DNA from: Chitinophagaceae bacterium IBVUCB2 | Lineage (GTDB): Bacteria; Bacteroidota; Bacteroidia; Chitinophagales; Chitinophagaceae | Length of the DNA stretch: 64,000 bases | NCBI GenBank assembly: GCA_002127295.1 | Contig: NFUV01000001.1 | Coordinates: forward strand, 1,054,001 to 1,118,000 | Reading direction: 5' to 3' | Shown: piece after piece, positions 43,761 to 54,200 of the stretch | Numbering within the stretch: the first letter of the stretch is position 1 | Layout of the letters: each line of letters opens with the position of its first letter | The notes under the pieces: generated by a model | What the model was told of the DNA's origin: nothing | What the model saw: the letters and a program-made list of their open reading frames with translations, nothing else | Databases searched by the model: none | Position numbers and translations under genes: made by a program

Positions 43761-45347
43761 CTATTGCTTATCAATAGCTACAACGCAAGCTACTGCTTTG
43801 TTACTATTAGCATCTACTTTAAAATAAATAGTACCATCATTGGTATTATTAAACCTGGCAGTGCGAATCATAATACTTTGCAAAGCTTCGTTCACTTTAC
43901 CCAAGTAATCTGCCTGACGGCTATTGCTTATCGCTGCATTCAATGCATTATAATCTAACTCGTCTTTACTTACTACGATCGCAATCTGGTCGCTATTACC
44001 AATATTATCTGCTTCAAATGATTGTGCTTTCGGAAAAAGCCTGTAACCAGTAATGCCACAATACGGTGAATGTTTAGAAACGGTTTCTCCCGGTTTTAAA
44101 TAGGGGAATAAAACAAAGCTTGTATTATTAGTATCTCTGCCAAAAACATAGATGTAACATTCCGTTACATTATTTATCGACATCTTAAACCGGGTACCAA
44201 TCTTTATCGGCGAAACAGTTTGAAAAATATTTGCACCTGCAATTCTTAATGGAATATTTTTCCCGCCGTCATTATTCACTAATCCAATGGTACATTCTAA
44301 TGGAATATTAGCTACTTCACTTCTCTTTGGCAATGGATCAATACCATAAGCCTCTCTTACATAAGTTTTGAAATCGCCATAGCGTACCCAGCCAATGCCG
44401 TTTTTACCCCATTCAGGACCCCAGCTATTCATTATCTGGAATGCTCCGCCAAATTTTCTATCATCATATCCAATTACAGTCATTGCATGGCCTCCCATAC
44501 CCATCTGCGAACCATCCATGCCTTGCGGCGTCCAAAGTTCTTTCCCTATCATATCCTGCATAAAACTCTGACCCACCATCATACCAATAGCCACAGGTGC
44601 ATTCTTGTTTAAATGTTCCTTAATACCTCTAACACTTATCTCGTTGATATTATCTCCGTTTGTAATGCGGGTAAATCCATGAATTACATTTTGGCGACCA
44701 GCTTGTAAATCCGTTGAACTTGGTTCATTTGAACAATCCTGGTCGGTATATGGATATTGGCTGAGTGGGACACCCCCATTACGGGTCATGCTTTCCATGG
44801 CTCTTTGTATGTATGAACCCTGGCAACCTTCTAAGCGTATCTGGTTGTATAAATAGGAAGGACTAAATACAATTTGATTGGGATCTTGCCCGGTAGCGGC
44901 TGCTTTCAATATAGTTTGAGCACTATAAGCGCAACTCCACGCCACACAGCTTCCTTGTTGTCCCTGGTTTCCTCTGTCGGGTGCATATTTCAATAAAGAA
45001 ACTGCTTCCGGTAACGGATTTTTTCCGGCATCATCTTCCAAACCTTCATACACTGAAGCTTTGTTAAATTCAGCAGGATTAAAATTGTAACCACTTTGTG
45101 AGAAATTTTTAACCACATCGGCAACATTGCAGCCGCCTCCTTTTCCAAGCAGAAAATAGGCTCCCACACCAAGCAAAAGCAAAATAAAAATTCCTTTTCC
45201 TTTAAATAACCCCAATAACATTGGCAATAACGACATCAGGCCGCCGCCACCTCCTCCACCTGGAAAATTTGGCCTGCCGCCACCCCCACCGCCGTCATCA
45301 TTAGATTGATTCGGATCTACCGGGTCATCAGTCATTCTTATTGGCAT
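43761..45347 (-). CDS. Membrane-anchored papain-family (C1) cysteine protease
   Basis: I take ATG 45347 (MPIRMTDDP), giving 528 aa; a TTG 10 codons upstream is weaker. A Gly-rich acidic N-terminus (about 18-38) leads into one membrane helix (about 52-68), then the C1 domain (about 120-330). Catalytic residues are Gln128 and Cys134 in NQGQQGSCVAWS, His286 in GGHAMTVIGYDD and Asn306 in IMNSWGPEWG. The last 190 residues form an extra beta-rich domain with no recognised motif. There is no pro-domain of the usual plant/animal type. The protease domain should face the periplasm. It may share a transcript with the thioredoxin gene downstream. Its substrates are unknown. Confidence 0.9.
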   Translation of the reverse strand: MPIRMTDDPVDPNQSNDDGGGGGGRPNFPGGGGGGGLMSLLPMLLGLFKGKGIFILLLLGVGAYFLLGKGGGCNVADVVKNFSQSGYNFNPAEFNKASVYEGLEDDAGKNPLPEAVSLLKYAPDRGNQGQQGSCVAWSCAYSAQTILKAAATGQDPNQIVFSPSYLYNQIRLEGCQGSYIQRAMESMTRNGGVPLSQYPYTDQDCSNEPSSTDLQAGRQNVIHGFTRITNGDNINEISVRGIKEHLNKNAPVAIGMMVGQSFMQDMIGKELWTPQGMDGSQMGMGGHAMTVIGYDDRKFGGAFQIMNSWGPEWGKNGIGWVRYGDFKTYVREAYGIDPLPKRSEVANIPLECTIGLVNNDGGKNIPLRIAGANIFQTVSPIKIGTRFKMSINNVTECYIYVFGRDTNNTSFVLFPYLKPGETVSKHSPYCGITGYRLFPKAQSFEADNIGNSDQIAIVVSKDELDYNALNAAISNSRQADYLGKVNEALQSIMIRTARFNNTNDGTIYFKVDANSNKAVACVVAIDKQ

Positions 45348-45518
45348 AGTAAAAAATTTTAGCCTGTCTTCCGACAAGCAGGTTAAAAAAGGTTACTTAA
45401 AATTAGGAAGTAAACAGCAATAAAAGATTGTTATAAAAAACAGTATAGTAATATTTTTCCACTTTCTGCAACGATTGTGGCAGGGAATCGTCAACTTTGA
45501 ACATAACTTAAAAACAGC

Positions 45519-46394
45519 ATGAAATCCCTCATTATATTATTTTCATTTCTCGCATTTGCAGACGTAGCATTTAGTCAAAAAGTAACAAGCAATTTAAAAT
45601 TTGAACAAGGCCAGGTTTTTCAAATTGAAATGAAAACCAATACCACTATTGCCCAGCAGGCTATGGGCCAGGCTATCGACTTTAAAGTGGATGCGAATGC
45701 CAACCATTCTTATACAGTAACTAATTCCACAGCTGATAATACCACGTTGAAACACCTTATTGAACAAATAAGTTTTTCGTTTGATGGGATGGGACAAAAA
45801 AGAAAAGTAGATTCCAAGGAAGAAAAAGATCTGAATGGCCAATTTGGGAAACCCATAAAAGATTTACTCGATAAAAAATATGATATTGTAATTGACCCGG
45901 CAGGCAAAGTACTAATGGCTATACCTGAAAAAATTCAATTGGCAGAAACTGATAGCCGCATGGCTATCATCACCACCATGTTGAAAGATGTAACAGACCT
46001 GGTTCAGCCTCCGCAAAAAGGGACAGGAAGTTTTTTTAAAATTCTACCTGATACAGAAACAGGGAAAGGGGAGCCATGGACTAATTCATATGTTAATCAA
46101 AGTGGTAAGTTTGATGAAGCTTACACTATTTCAGATATCAATGATTCAACTATAGTTGTTGATTTTGTTACAAGTTCTATCACTGTTAGCAAAGCAGAAA
46201 TGATGGGTAGTGAAACAACGACTACCATGAATAATAAATCAACTGGAAAAATTATTATTGACAGAGTGACTGGCATTATGAAGGAAAAAACAGCTACTAC
46301 CGAATCAAACGGTAATACAGAAGCATCTTTTGGAACATTACCGGTTACTTCCAAGACTACTGTTATAATTAAAATAAAGCCGGTAAGTAATTAG
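45519..46394 (+). CDS. DUF6263-like exported protein
   Basis: This 291-aa protein has a signal peptide (MKSLIILFSFLAFADVAFSQ). The mature part is beta-rich with a hydrophobic-ligand-like pattern: LKFEQGQVFQIEMKTNTTIAQQAMGQ, ISFSFDGMGQKRKVDS and GKIIIDRVTGIMKEKTA near the end. It resembles the DUF6263 family found in Bacteroidetes; I am only moderately sure of the name and no function is known. Its stop codon overlaps the stop of the convergent lysA by 4 bp. Confidence 0.7.
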   Translation: MKSLIILFSFLAFADVAFSQKVTSNLKFEQGQVFQIEMKTNTTIAQQAMGQAIDFKVDANANHSYTVTNSTADNTTLKHLIEQISFSFDGMGQKRKVDSKEEKDLNGQFGKPIKDLLDKKYDIVIDPAGKVLMAIPEKIQLAETDSRMAIITTMLKDVTDLVQPPQKGTGSFFKILPDTETGKGEPWTNSYVNQSGKFDEAYTISDINDSTIVVDFVTSSITVSKAEMMGSETTTTMNNKSTGKIIIDRVTGIMKEKTATTESNGNTEASFGTLPVTSKTTVIIKIKPVSN

Positions 46395-47605
46395 TCTAAT
46401 TCAACCTGGCTTTTCAATAAATCTTTCATATCATCTCTTTTGCGGATAAGACGGGATTTATTATTTCTTACCAATACTTCTGCCGGTTTAAATCTTGAAT
46501 TGTAATTAGATGCCATTTCAAAACCATAGGCGCCTGCGTTAAGAAAAGCAAGATAATCTCCCTCTCTTATTTCATGGAGTTCCCGGTTGGCAGCGAAAGT
46601 GTCTGTTTCGCAGATATTCCCTGTTACAGTATATGCTTTCATTTCTCCAGAAGGGTTAGAAATATTATTGATGTGATGATATGCATCATACATCATCGGT
46701 CGTATTAAATGGTTAAGACCGGTATCAACCGCAGCAAATATTGTTGATGCAGTTTCTTTTAATACCGTAACCTCTGCGAGCAAATAACCACATTCACTCA
46801 CTAAAAATTTTCCGGGTTCAAACCACAACTGAAATTTCTTATTATCAGCCGTAGGATGATTATCGAAAGATTCCTTAATTTTTTGTGCCAGTAAATTAAT
46901 ATCCGTTTCCTTTTCGCCGGGTATATATGGCACTTTGAATCCACCTCCCAGGTCTATTACTTCCAATTCAGGGAAATGTGGGATCAATTCAAACAACACT
47001 TCAATTCCTTTTACAAATACATCCACATCTTTTATATCACTACCTGTATGAATGTGTAAAGTGCGGATGAAAATATTATAGGTTTTAACTACTTCTTCAA
47101 TCTTATCAAGTTGCTCAACCGGTATTCCAAATTTACTTCCTTCATGCCCGGTAGAAATTTTAATATTTCCCCCTGCCATAATGTTTGGCCGCATCCGTAT
47201 ACCAACGGGATAGCTATGCCCATATTTTTTTCCAAACTTTTCTAAATTGGAAAGGCTGTCAATATTAATATGAACACCTGCCGATACGGCTTCTTCAATT
47301 TCACTAAAGGCAATACCATTGGATGTGTATAAAATGTTTTGCGGTTCAAAGCCCGCATGTAAAGCCAGTTTTACTTCGTTAATAGAACTACAATCCACAT
47401 TACATCCAATTTCTTTTATATATCGCAGGATGTTGATATTGGTCAATGCTTTGCTAGCATAAAAAAATTTAGTGTCTAGTATAGAGAATCCATCTACCAA
47501 TTTTAGATACTGTTCCTTTATCTTCTCCGCATGATATACATACAAAGGTGTTCCAAACTCTTTGGCTGCTCCTATTAATTGTTCGTTGGATAATTGTTCT
47601 GCCAT
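46391..47605 (-). CDS. lysA: Diaminopimelate decarboxylase
   Basis: This 404-aa enzyme removes CO2 from meso-diaminopimelate to give L-lysine, the last step of lysine synthesis, in the cytoplasm. It has the fold-type III barrel: FFYASKALTN with PLP-binding Lys52, LHIHTGSDIKD, DLGGGFKVPY, FEPGKFLVSECG and VTGNICETDTFA (the active-site Cys motif), and AYGFEMASNYNSRFKPAEVLV near the end. Length is normal. A TATCTTCG box (47611-47618) lies 5 nt before the ATG. No other lysine genes lie nearby. Confidence 0.93.
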   Translation of the reverse strand: MAEQLSNEQLIGAAKEFGTPLYVYHAEKIKEQYLKLVDGFSILDTKFFYASKALTNINILRYIKEIGCNVDCSSINEVKLALHAGFEPQNILYTSNGIAFSEIEEAVSAGVHINIDSLSNLEKFGKKYGHSYPVGIRMRPNIMAGGNIKISTGHEGSKFGIPVEQLDKIEEVVKTYNIFIRTLHIHTGSDIKDVDVFVKGIEVLFELIPHFPELEVIDLGGGFKVPYIPGEKETDINLLAQKIKESFDNHPTADNKKFQLWFEPGKFLVSECGYLLAEVTVLKETASTIFAAVDTGLNHLIRPMMYDAYHHINNISNPSGEMKAYTVTGNICETDTFAANRELHEIREGDYLAFLNAGAYGFEMASNYNSRFKPAEVLVRNNKSRLIRKRDDMKDLLKSQVELD

Positions 47606-47696
47606 AGTTGCGAAGATATTAAAGGGATAACAAAAAATGCAGGAACATTGATGATGCTTCTCAAGGAGATCGATATGATTTTATTTCTAAAAAAAT

Positions 47697-47712
47697 CCGC
47701 AGGTTTTTGCGG
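47697..47712 (-). terminator. Short terminator after scpB
   Basis: CCGCA-GGTTTT-TGCGG forms a 5-bp stem with a 6-nt loop. On the minus strand it is followed by ATTTTTTTA. It is weak but correctly placed, 70 bases after the scpB stop. Confidence 0.45.
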
Positions 47713-47781
47713 GTAGAAAAATGGGGGCAAAAAAAAGGTGCAGTATAAAACCACACCATAATTATATTCTACTATATTGAA

Positions 47782-48480
47782 TTAGCTTTCTTCGCCTTCT
47801 CCTTGTTCATTATTTACGATCAACTCTCCACTGTCTGTAACAACCAATGCTTCTGTATCTGTATCATCAGCATCTTCTGCTTTTGCATCTTCCGCATGTA
47901 CATCTTTCATTACAGTTGGCTCTACTAATTGCTCTGCCAATACTTCTTTTATCTTCGGCAATTCATCAGCGGAGTTAATGCCGAAATAATCCATGAAGCT
48001 TTTAGAAGTGGAATATAATAACGGCTGGCCAACTGCTTTTTCATTTCTGCCGCTAATAATGATCAATTCTTTCTCTAATAGTTTTTGAACAGCGTAGTCA
48101 GAACTTACACCACGGATGGCTTCAATTTCTCCCTTTGTTACCGGTTGCTTATATGCAATGATGGCCAATGTTTCCAATGCAGCTGCAGACAATCTTTTTA
48201 AAAACTTATCGCCATTTAATTGAGCTATTGTTTTATGAAATTCTTTGCGGGTCAAAAATTGCCAGCCACCACCGCTTTGCTTTACTTCAAATGGATAAAA
48301 ATCGGCGCTGTATTTTTCAGTAATACCTTCCAAAGCTGCTTCTACCTGGTCCAATGAAATTTTATCATCCATATAACCAAGGGCATTATTCACCATCTCA
48401 GTAATTTCAAGAGTCGTAAGTCCTTTATCACTGGCGAAAATCAAAGCTTCTATATGCGGTATAAGATTAGTTATTTCCAT
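47782..48480 (-). CDS. scpB: Chromosome segregation and condensation protein ScpB
   Basis: This 232-aa protein has two winged-helix domains with the ScpB signature: IPHIEALIFASDKGLT, then GGWQFLTRKEF, RLSAAALETLAIIAYKQPVTKGEIEAIRGVSSDYAVQKLLEK and GQPLLYSTSKSFMDYFGI. The last 50 residues are acidic and low in complexity (DAKAEDADDTDTEALVV). ScpB joins SMC and ScpA in the ring complex that compacts DNA. ScpA is not in this window. It is a single gene with a weak terminator. Confidence 0.92.
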   Translation of the reverse strand: MEITNLIPHIEALIFASDKGLTTLEITEMVNNALGYMDDKISLDQVEAALEGITEKYSADFYPFEVKQSGGGWQFLTRKEFHKTIAQLNGDKFLKRLSAAALETLAIIAYKQPVTKGEIEAIRGVSSDYAVQKLLEKELIIISGRNEKAVGQPLLYSTSKSFMDYFGINSADELPKIKEVLAEQLVEPTVMKDVHAEDAKAEDADDTDTEALVVTDSGELIVNNEQGEGEES

Positions 48481-48617
48481 GGTTGTTATCTCAAAACGAT
48501 TTGAACGAAATTAATATTACTGACAGGAAGACGAAAACACACTTATTAACAATTGCATTGCGCCATTGTTAGAAAGAAACAAATCCTTTACCTAAGTTTC
48601 CCACTGGAAATAGGGTT

Positions 48618-49499
48618 TTACCCTTGTAAAGCCGCCGCTCCACTAACAATCTCCGTCAATTCCGTAGTAATGGCAGCTTGTCTTGCCCTGTTATAAGAAA
48701 TCTTCAGGCTGCGAAGCATTTCATTGGCATTTTCGCTGGCTTTATCCATAGCTGTCATTCTTGCTCCATGTTCAGAAGCATTAGAATCCAAAACAGCTTT
48801 ATATAATTGAGTGTTTAGAATTTTGGGCATTAGTTCCGCAATCAACAATTCTTTTGAAGGATCGTAAATAAAGTCCGCTTTGGTAGCTCCAGCCTTTTTC
48901 TCCACTTTAGGAATTGGCAAGAAACGTTCAACTTCAAATTTCTGTGTAGCAGCATTTTTAAACTGGCTGTAAACCACTTCTACTACATCAAATTGTTTTT
49001 CTTCAAATGCTGTCATTGCTGCTTTAGAAGCTGCCTGCACATTTTCAAAATTCAGGTTCAGGAAAATATCTTTGAAAGTAGCATCTGCTTTATAATTATT
49101 CTTGGCAAAATGTTCGTACCCTTTTTTACCAATATTCCAGATTGTAACATTGCCTTTTTTGTATTGATCGGAATATTTTTCAGCAATAGTTGCTTTGGTT
49201 AATTTAATCGTGTTGGCATTGAAGGCACCGGCTAATCCACGGTCGCTGGTAATAACAATAAACAATATTTTCTCAATCGGCCGTTCAGCAGCCAGGCTCA
49301 TTCCTGCCTCTCCTTCGCTATTACTTACAATATTGCTCAGCATTTCCTGCAATTTCTGCGCATAAGGACGCATTTGTATAATTGCATCCTGTGCTCGGCG
49401 CAGTTTTGCCGCACTCACCATTTTCATGGCTTTTGTGATCTGCTGTGTACTTTGTACCGATTTGATGCGATTTCTTACCTCTTTTAATTGGCCTGCCAT
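48618..49499 (-). CDS. atpG: F1F0 ATP synthase gamma subunit
   Basis: I choose ATG 49499 (MAGQLKEVRNRIKSVQ, 293 aa) over a TTG 8 codons upstream. It has the full gamma-subunit pattern: a coiled-coil N-terminus ending in STQQITKAMKMVSAAKLRRAQ, ITSDRGLAGAFNANTIK, and a C-terminal helix SYNRARQAAITTELTEIVSGAAAL. Gamma is the rotor shaft in the F1 part. The gene is alone here, with no atpA, atpH or atpD beside it, so it has been separated from the rest of the ATP synthase genes. The box TACTTTTG (49521-49528) fits a -7 element upstream. Confidence 0.95.
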   Translation of the reverse strand: MAGQLKEVRNRIKSVQSTQQITKAMKMVSAAKLRRAQDAIIQMRPYAQKLQEMLSNIVSNSEGEAGMSLAAERPIEKILFIVITSDRGLAGAFNANTIKLTKATIAEKYSDQYKKGNVTIWNIGKKGYEHFAKNNYKADATFKDIFLNLNFENVQAASKAAMTAFEEKQFDVVEVVYSQFKNAATQKFEVERFLPIPKVEKKAGATKADFIYDPSKELLIAELMPKILNTQLYKAVLDSNASEHGARMTAMDKASENANEMLRSLKISYNRARQAAITTELTEIVSGAAALQG

Positions 49500-49520
49500 A
49501 TACCTGCTTTGAATTGGCCG

Positions 49521-49528
49521 CAAAAGTA
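49521..49528 (-). promoter_or_regulatory. -7 box of atpG
   Basis: On the minus strand TACTTTTG matches TAnnTTTG. It lies 21 nt before the ATG at 49499, and inside the longer TTG reading of the gene, which supports the shorter start. Confidence 0.5.
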
Positions 49529-49621
49529 CGGTGTAGAAGCTAAATTTCCATTGACAAATGAAAATAATGACCCCAACTTTTCTAGGTTGTTATTTAGATG
49601 TGTAAATCTCTCTTTTTCAGG

Positions 49622-50335
49622 CTAATCTTTCAGAAAAAACTCCCGCCCGAGGCTATAAGTAATCAGCCACCTGCCACCCCGGTTTGTACTTGTTTTTGTT
49701 GGCTTTTCTAATTCCCGGAAAAACAAAAGCTGTATAGGACCGCTGTCAAGATTTTCAAAGTCTTCCTTTGTTATGATTAAACGACCATTTTTTAATGTGT
49801 CTACCCTGTTAATGCCATCATTGACAATAGAAGTATCAAGTATCAAAACCCGCAGGTAATCTTCCGGTTCCAACCCTTGAAACTCAAGAACCAGTTCATC
49901 CCGGGTTAATGTATCTGGAATCGGTGTTATTAATTCAACCCGTTCAAAAGTAAAATCCTCTTTATACTCTTCATTATCCCCACCTGCTAACGTAATAATA
50001 TGTTTCCCCGAAAAATTAGCGGCTGGCTTATGAGCTTCATAAAAAAAACCTGTTCGTTTAGTGCTATCCCCGGCTAATATCTCTCCATCCAATGTTACTT
50101 TACCCCATTCAGCAACGGATATTGCATCCCCTTCCTCCCCTCCATCTCTAAATTGTAATAAAACGGTAAGATTGTCATCTGTTTCCCTGCCGCTGATCTT
50201 ATAGTCAAAGAAAATATTTTCGGGATCGAAACTAGTGCTGGCAGACTTGTCTTTACCACTACAGCCAGCAAGTAAACATGCTGTTGCACCAATTAGAAAA
50301 ATTCCCTTCCAATTGTTTTCTTTGAGTCTATACAT
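49622..50335 (-). CDS. Lipoprotein of unknown function
   Basis: This 237-aa protein has a lipoprotein signal peptide ending in LLAGC (lipidated Cys25), then a Ser/Lys-rich linker. The mature part is beta-rich and acidic (ENIFFDYKISGRETDDNLTVLLQFRD, HIITLAGGDNEEYKEDFTF, RDELVLEFQGLEPEDYLRVLILD). I do not recognise a family. It is on the same strand as atpG but separated from it by 122 bp. Confidence 0.7.
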   Translation of the reverse strand: MYRLKENNWKGIFLIGATACLLAGCSGKDKSASTSFDPENIFFDYKISGRETDDNLTVLLQFRDGGEEGDAISVAEWGKVTLDGEILAGDSTKRTGFFYEAHKPAANFSGKHIITLAGGDNEEYKEDFTFERVELITPIPDTLTRDELVLEFQGLEPEDYLRVLILDTSIVNDGINRVDTLKNGRLIITKEDFENLDSGPIQLLFFRELEKPTKTSTNRGGRWLITYSLGREFFLKD

Positions 50336-50435
50336 GGCCGCAAATTATACCAAAGTAGAATTAAAAAATGATGGAGTTAATTAAAGTGAAATTAATTCAA
50401 TTCAGCAGATAAACTATCCAGCGAAAATTACAGTT

Positions 50436-51074
50436 TCATTTTATTGCAGCCATCTCTTTCAAGCGGTTGTATTCATGCACTATTTCCTGGAATCCTTTAT
50501 TCGATTTTCGATATTTGAAGTCTTTGAGTTGGCTGGCACTATTACTAAGCAACTCTAACATTTTCTTTTTATTGAAAAAGGGAATCACTGTATTTTCCTT
50601 CTCAATACCCTGCCTGTGCAGATAGTAAGAGGTATAAATGCCTCTGCCGTCAGATGCATAGCGAATGTACAATGTGGCATATTTTCCTTCAATTAATCTG
50701 GATAAAAAAATCCAGTCCTCATTATCAGACGCTCCACTTTCTTCAACATTTGTTCGCCTTTTTTGACCAGCCGTAACAATTTGTTTCGATTCAAAAAATC
50801 CATCGCACAATAGCTTTTTGCCATGTTCCTTCCGGCTGTATCCTTTTACTTCACCGGCTTTTATAATGCGGACCGAGTCATAACCGAAAACTGTTACGAT
50901 TTTCTCATACCCATCCTCATATTTCCAGGCAGGTTTTAATCCCGTTTTTTTTATGTTGCCGGGTAATTTGCAGATAATTGTATCATTTTGCCAGTTAATG
51001 ATATAATCTTGCCCGTTGGCTTTCTGCCCAAACATTAAACCCGAAATCAGCAACCATAAGGTATATTTTTTCAT
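50436..51074 (-). CDS. Exported protein, unknown function
   Basis: I choose ATG 51074 (MKKYTLWLLISGLMFGQKANGQ, 212 aa) over a TTG four codons upstream. After the signal peptide comes DYIINWQNDTIICKLPGNIKKTG, then VTVFGYDSVRIIKAGEVKGYSRKEHGKKLLCDGFF, and a helical C-terminus. The opening resembles exported Bacteroidetes proteins that begin with a GDTI-like motif, but no family or function is clear. It is divergent from secA. Confidence 0.68.
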   Translation of the reverse strand: MKKYTLWLLISGLMFGQKANGQDYIINWQNDTIICKLPGNIKKTGLKPAWKYEDGYEKIVTVFGYDSVRIIKAGEVKGYSRKEHGKKLLCDGFFESKQIVTAGQKRRTNVEESGASDNEDWIFLSRLIEGKYATLYIRYASDGRGIYTSYYLHRQGIEKENTVIPFFNKKKMLELLSNSASQLKDFKYRKSNKGFQEIVHEYNRLKEMAAIK

Positions 51075-51128
51075 AAATTCCTTCAAAAGGTTAGCATTCA
51101 GAAGCTACAGCCGCAAGCTCAATTACAT

Positions 51129-51136
51129 TATCTTTG
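51129..51136 (+). promoter_or_regulatory. Candidate -7 box of secA with long leader
   Basis: TATCTTTG fits TAnnTTTG and lies 125 nt before the secA ATG. If real, the leader is about 120 nt and carries a small hairpin (CCCC-GATAAAT-GGGG, 51141-51155). No -33 element is clear. Confidence 0.35.
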
Positions 51137-51260
51137 CCAGCCCCGATAAATGGGGAATTAATTGCTGTCAAATTGGCTCAATAATACTTGTAGCACTTTT
51201 TTTGACACTTTAAATTCTATTAAATTTTTCAATCGAAGAATACCCAATAACACTCATTTT

Positions 51261-54200
51261 ATGCTTGGTTTTATTTCAAAAATTTTTGGTGGCAGTAAAT
51301 CAGAGAAAGACGTAAAAAAGATTGAGCCCTATGTTGGTAAGATCAATGATTTTTTTACTGCTTATCAATCCCTCAGCAACGACCAGCTTCGCAATAAAAC
51401 ACAGGAGTTTCGTCAGCGTATTAAAGAACACTTGTCTGAAATTGACACAGAAATTGCAGAAAGAAATGCTGCGGCTGATGCGCTTCCTTTCAACGACCTG
51501 ATGGGAAAAGATGCTATCTACCAGGAAGTAGATAAATTGAAAAAAGACAGGAATAAAGAAATTGAAGTAATACTGGAAAAACTTCTACCCGAGGCATTTG
51601 CAGTTGTAAAAGAAACATCACGCCGTTTTAAGGAGAATACAGATCTTGTATCTACGGCAACAGAATTAGATAGAGAATTAAGTATCAAAAAGAATTATAT
51701 CAGTATTGAGGGAAACACTTCCACATTCAAGAACACCTGGACTGCCGCCGGCGGACAAGTAACCTGGAATATGGTGCATTATGATGTTCAGTTGATTGGT
51801 GGTGCCGTTTTACACTCCGGAAAAATCGCAGAGATGGCTACGGGTGAAGGAAAAACATTGGTATCAACCTTACCTGCATACCTGAACGCATTACCTGGTG
51901 AGGGTGTTCATATTGTAACGGTAAATGATTACCTGGCCCGTCGTGACCAGGAATGGAACGGAACTATTTTTGAATGGCTGGGAATTACGGTTGATTGTAT
52001 TGATAAACATCAACCCAATACGGAAGAAAGAAGAAAAGCATATCTCGCCGATATTACTTATGGAACCAATAATGAATTTGGTTTCGACTATCTGCGTGAC
52101 AACATGGTTCACACACCCGATGAAATGGTACAACGCAAACACCACTTCGCAATGGTGGATGAAGTTGACTCCGTGTTGATTGATGATGCAAGAACACCAT
52201 TAATTATTTCTGGTCCCGTTGCAAAAGGAGACGATCAACAGTACCATATTCATAAACCAAGGATTTTACAATTAGTACAAGAGCAGGAACGTATTGTTCG
52301 TAACTGTTTGAACGAAGCAAAAAAACGTTTTGCCGAAGGTGATGATGATGCAAAAGGTGGTGGCTTATATTTATTCAGGGCACACCGCGGATTACCTAAA
52401 TATGGGCCGGTAATTAAATTTTTAAGTGAGCCTGGCATCCGGGTAAAAATGCAAAAAACAGAAAACTATTACCTGCAAGACCAGATGCGGAATATGCATA
52501 TAGTAGATGAAGAATTACTTTTTCATATTGATGAAAAGAATAATTCTGTTGATCTGACTGAGAAAGGACTGAACATGATCACCAAAACGGGTGAAGATTC
52601 AGAATTCTTTGTACTTCCGGATATTGGTGTAAAACTAGCGGATGTAGAAAAGAGTGAAATCAGCGCTGATGAAAAATTACACCAGAAAGAATCCATATTA
52701 AATGACTACGCCCAGAAAGCGGACCGTATACATACTGTGCAACAATTATTGAAAGCCTACACCATGTTTGCAAAAGATGTGGAGTATGTAATTATTGATG
52801 GCGCTATTAAGATTGTAGACGAGCAAACAGGTCGTATAATGGAAGGCCGCCGATATAGTGATGGTTTACACCAGGCATTAGAAGCAAAAGAAAATGTAAA
52901 GATCGAAGCAGCAACACAAACGTATGCGACTATCACTCTGCAAAACTATTTCCGTATGTATCACAAACTTTGTGGTATGACGGGTACTGCAGAAACAGAA
53001 GCAGCAGAATTGTGGAGTATTTATAAATTAGATGTAGTAAACGTTCCTACCAATTTGAAAATGGTAAGAAACGATAAACAAGATTTAGTTTATAAAACAA
53101 AGAGAGAGAAATACAAAGCTGTAATTGACGAGATAGAGATTTTAAGAAATGCTGGTCGTCCTTGCCTGGTTGGTACCACATCGGTTGAAGTAAGTGAGTT
53201 GTTGGGAAGAATGTTGCAACAGAAGAAAATTCCGCACAATGTATTGAATGCAAAACAACATGCCCGGGAAGCACAGGTAGTTGCTGAAGCTGGTTTACCC
53301 GGCGCAGTTACTATTGCTACCAATATGGCGGGTCGTGGTACGGATATTAAACTGGGGCCAGGTGTAAAAGAAGCAGGTGGATTAGCAATTATTGGTACTG
53401 AAAGGCATGAAAGCCGTCGTGTAGACAGGCAGTTGCGTGGCCGTGCCGGTCGCCAGGGAGACCCCGGATCTTCCCAGTTCTATGTTTCACTGGAAGATGA
53501 CCTGATGCGTATGTTCGGTAGCGAACGTATTGCTTCATTAATGGATAAATTAGGATACAAAGAAGGTGATGTTATTCAACATAGCATGATCAGTAACAGT
53601 ATACAACGGGCACAAAAGAAAGTAGAAGAAAATAACTTCGGTATCCGTAAGCGTTTGCTGGAGTATGATGATGTAATGAATAAACAACGTAATGCTGTTT
53701 ATGAAAAACGTAACCATGCCTTATTTGGCGAACGTTTGGCATTAGATATCGATACCTCCTTCTCTGCAGTAGCAGGAAGCCTTATTGATTCCTTCCGGGA
53801 ACAGGAAGATTTCGAAGGATTTAAAATGGCCTGCATTGTAAACTTTGGTTTGGATACAAAGATTGAAGAAGAAACATTTAAGAAAGCAGATGTAAACGGG
53901 TTGATTGACAGGTTGTATAATGAAGCAACAGAAAAATATAACTTACACAAAGCAGAGTTACAAAAACAAGCTATCCCCGTATTTAAAAACATCCGTCTTA
54001 CACAAGGCAGCCATATTGAGAACGTAGTCGTTCCATTTAGTGATGGCCGCAAAGGATTAAATGTATTAGCTAACCTGGATAAAACACTTAACTCGAGTGG
54101 TGCGGAATTAGCCAACTCATTAGAGAAAACGATTACACTGGCCGTTATTGATGATGCCTGGAAAGAACATCTGCGGGCAATGGATGATTTGAAGCAAAGT

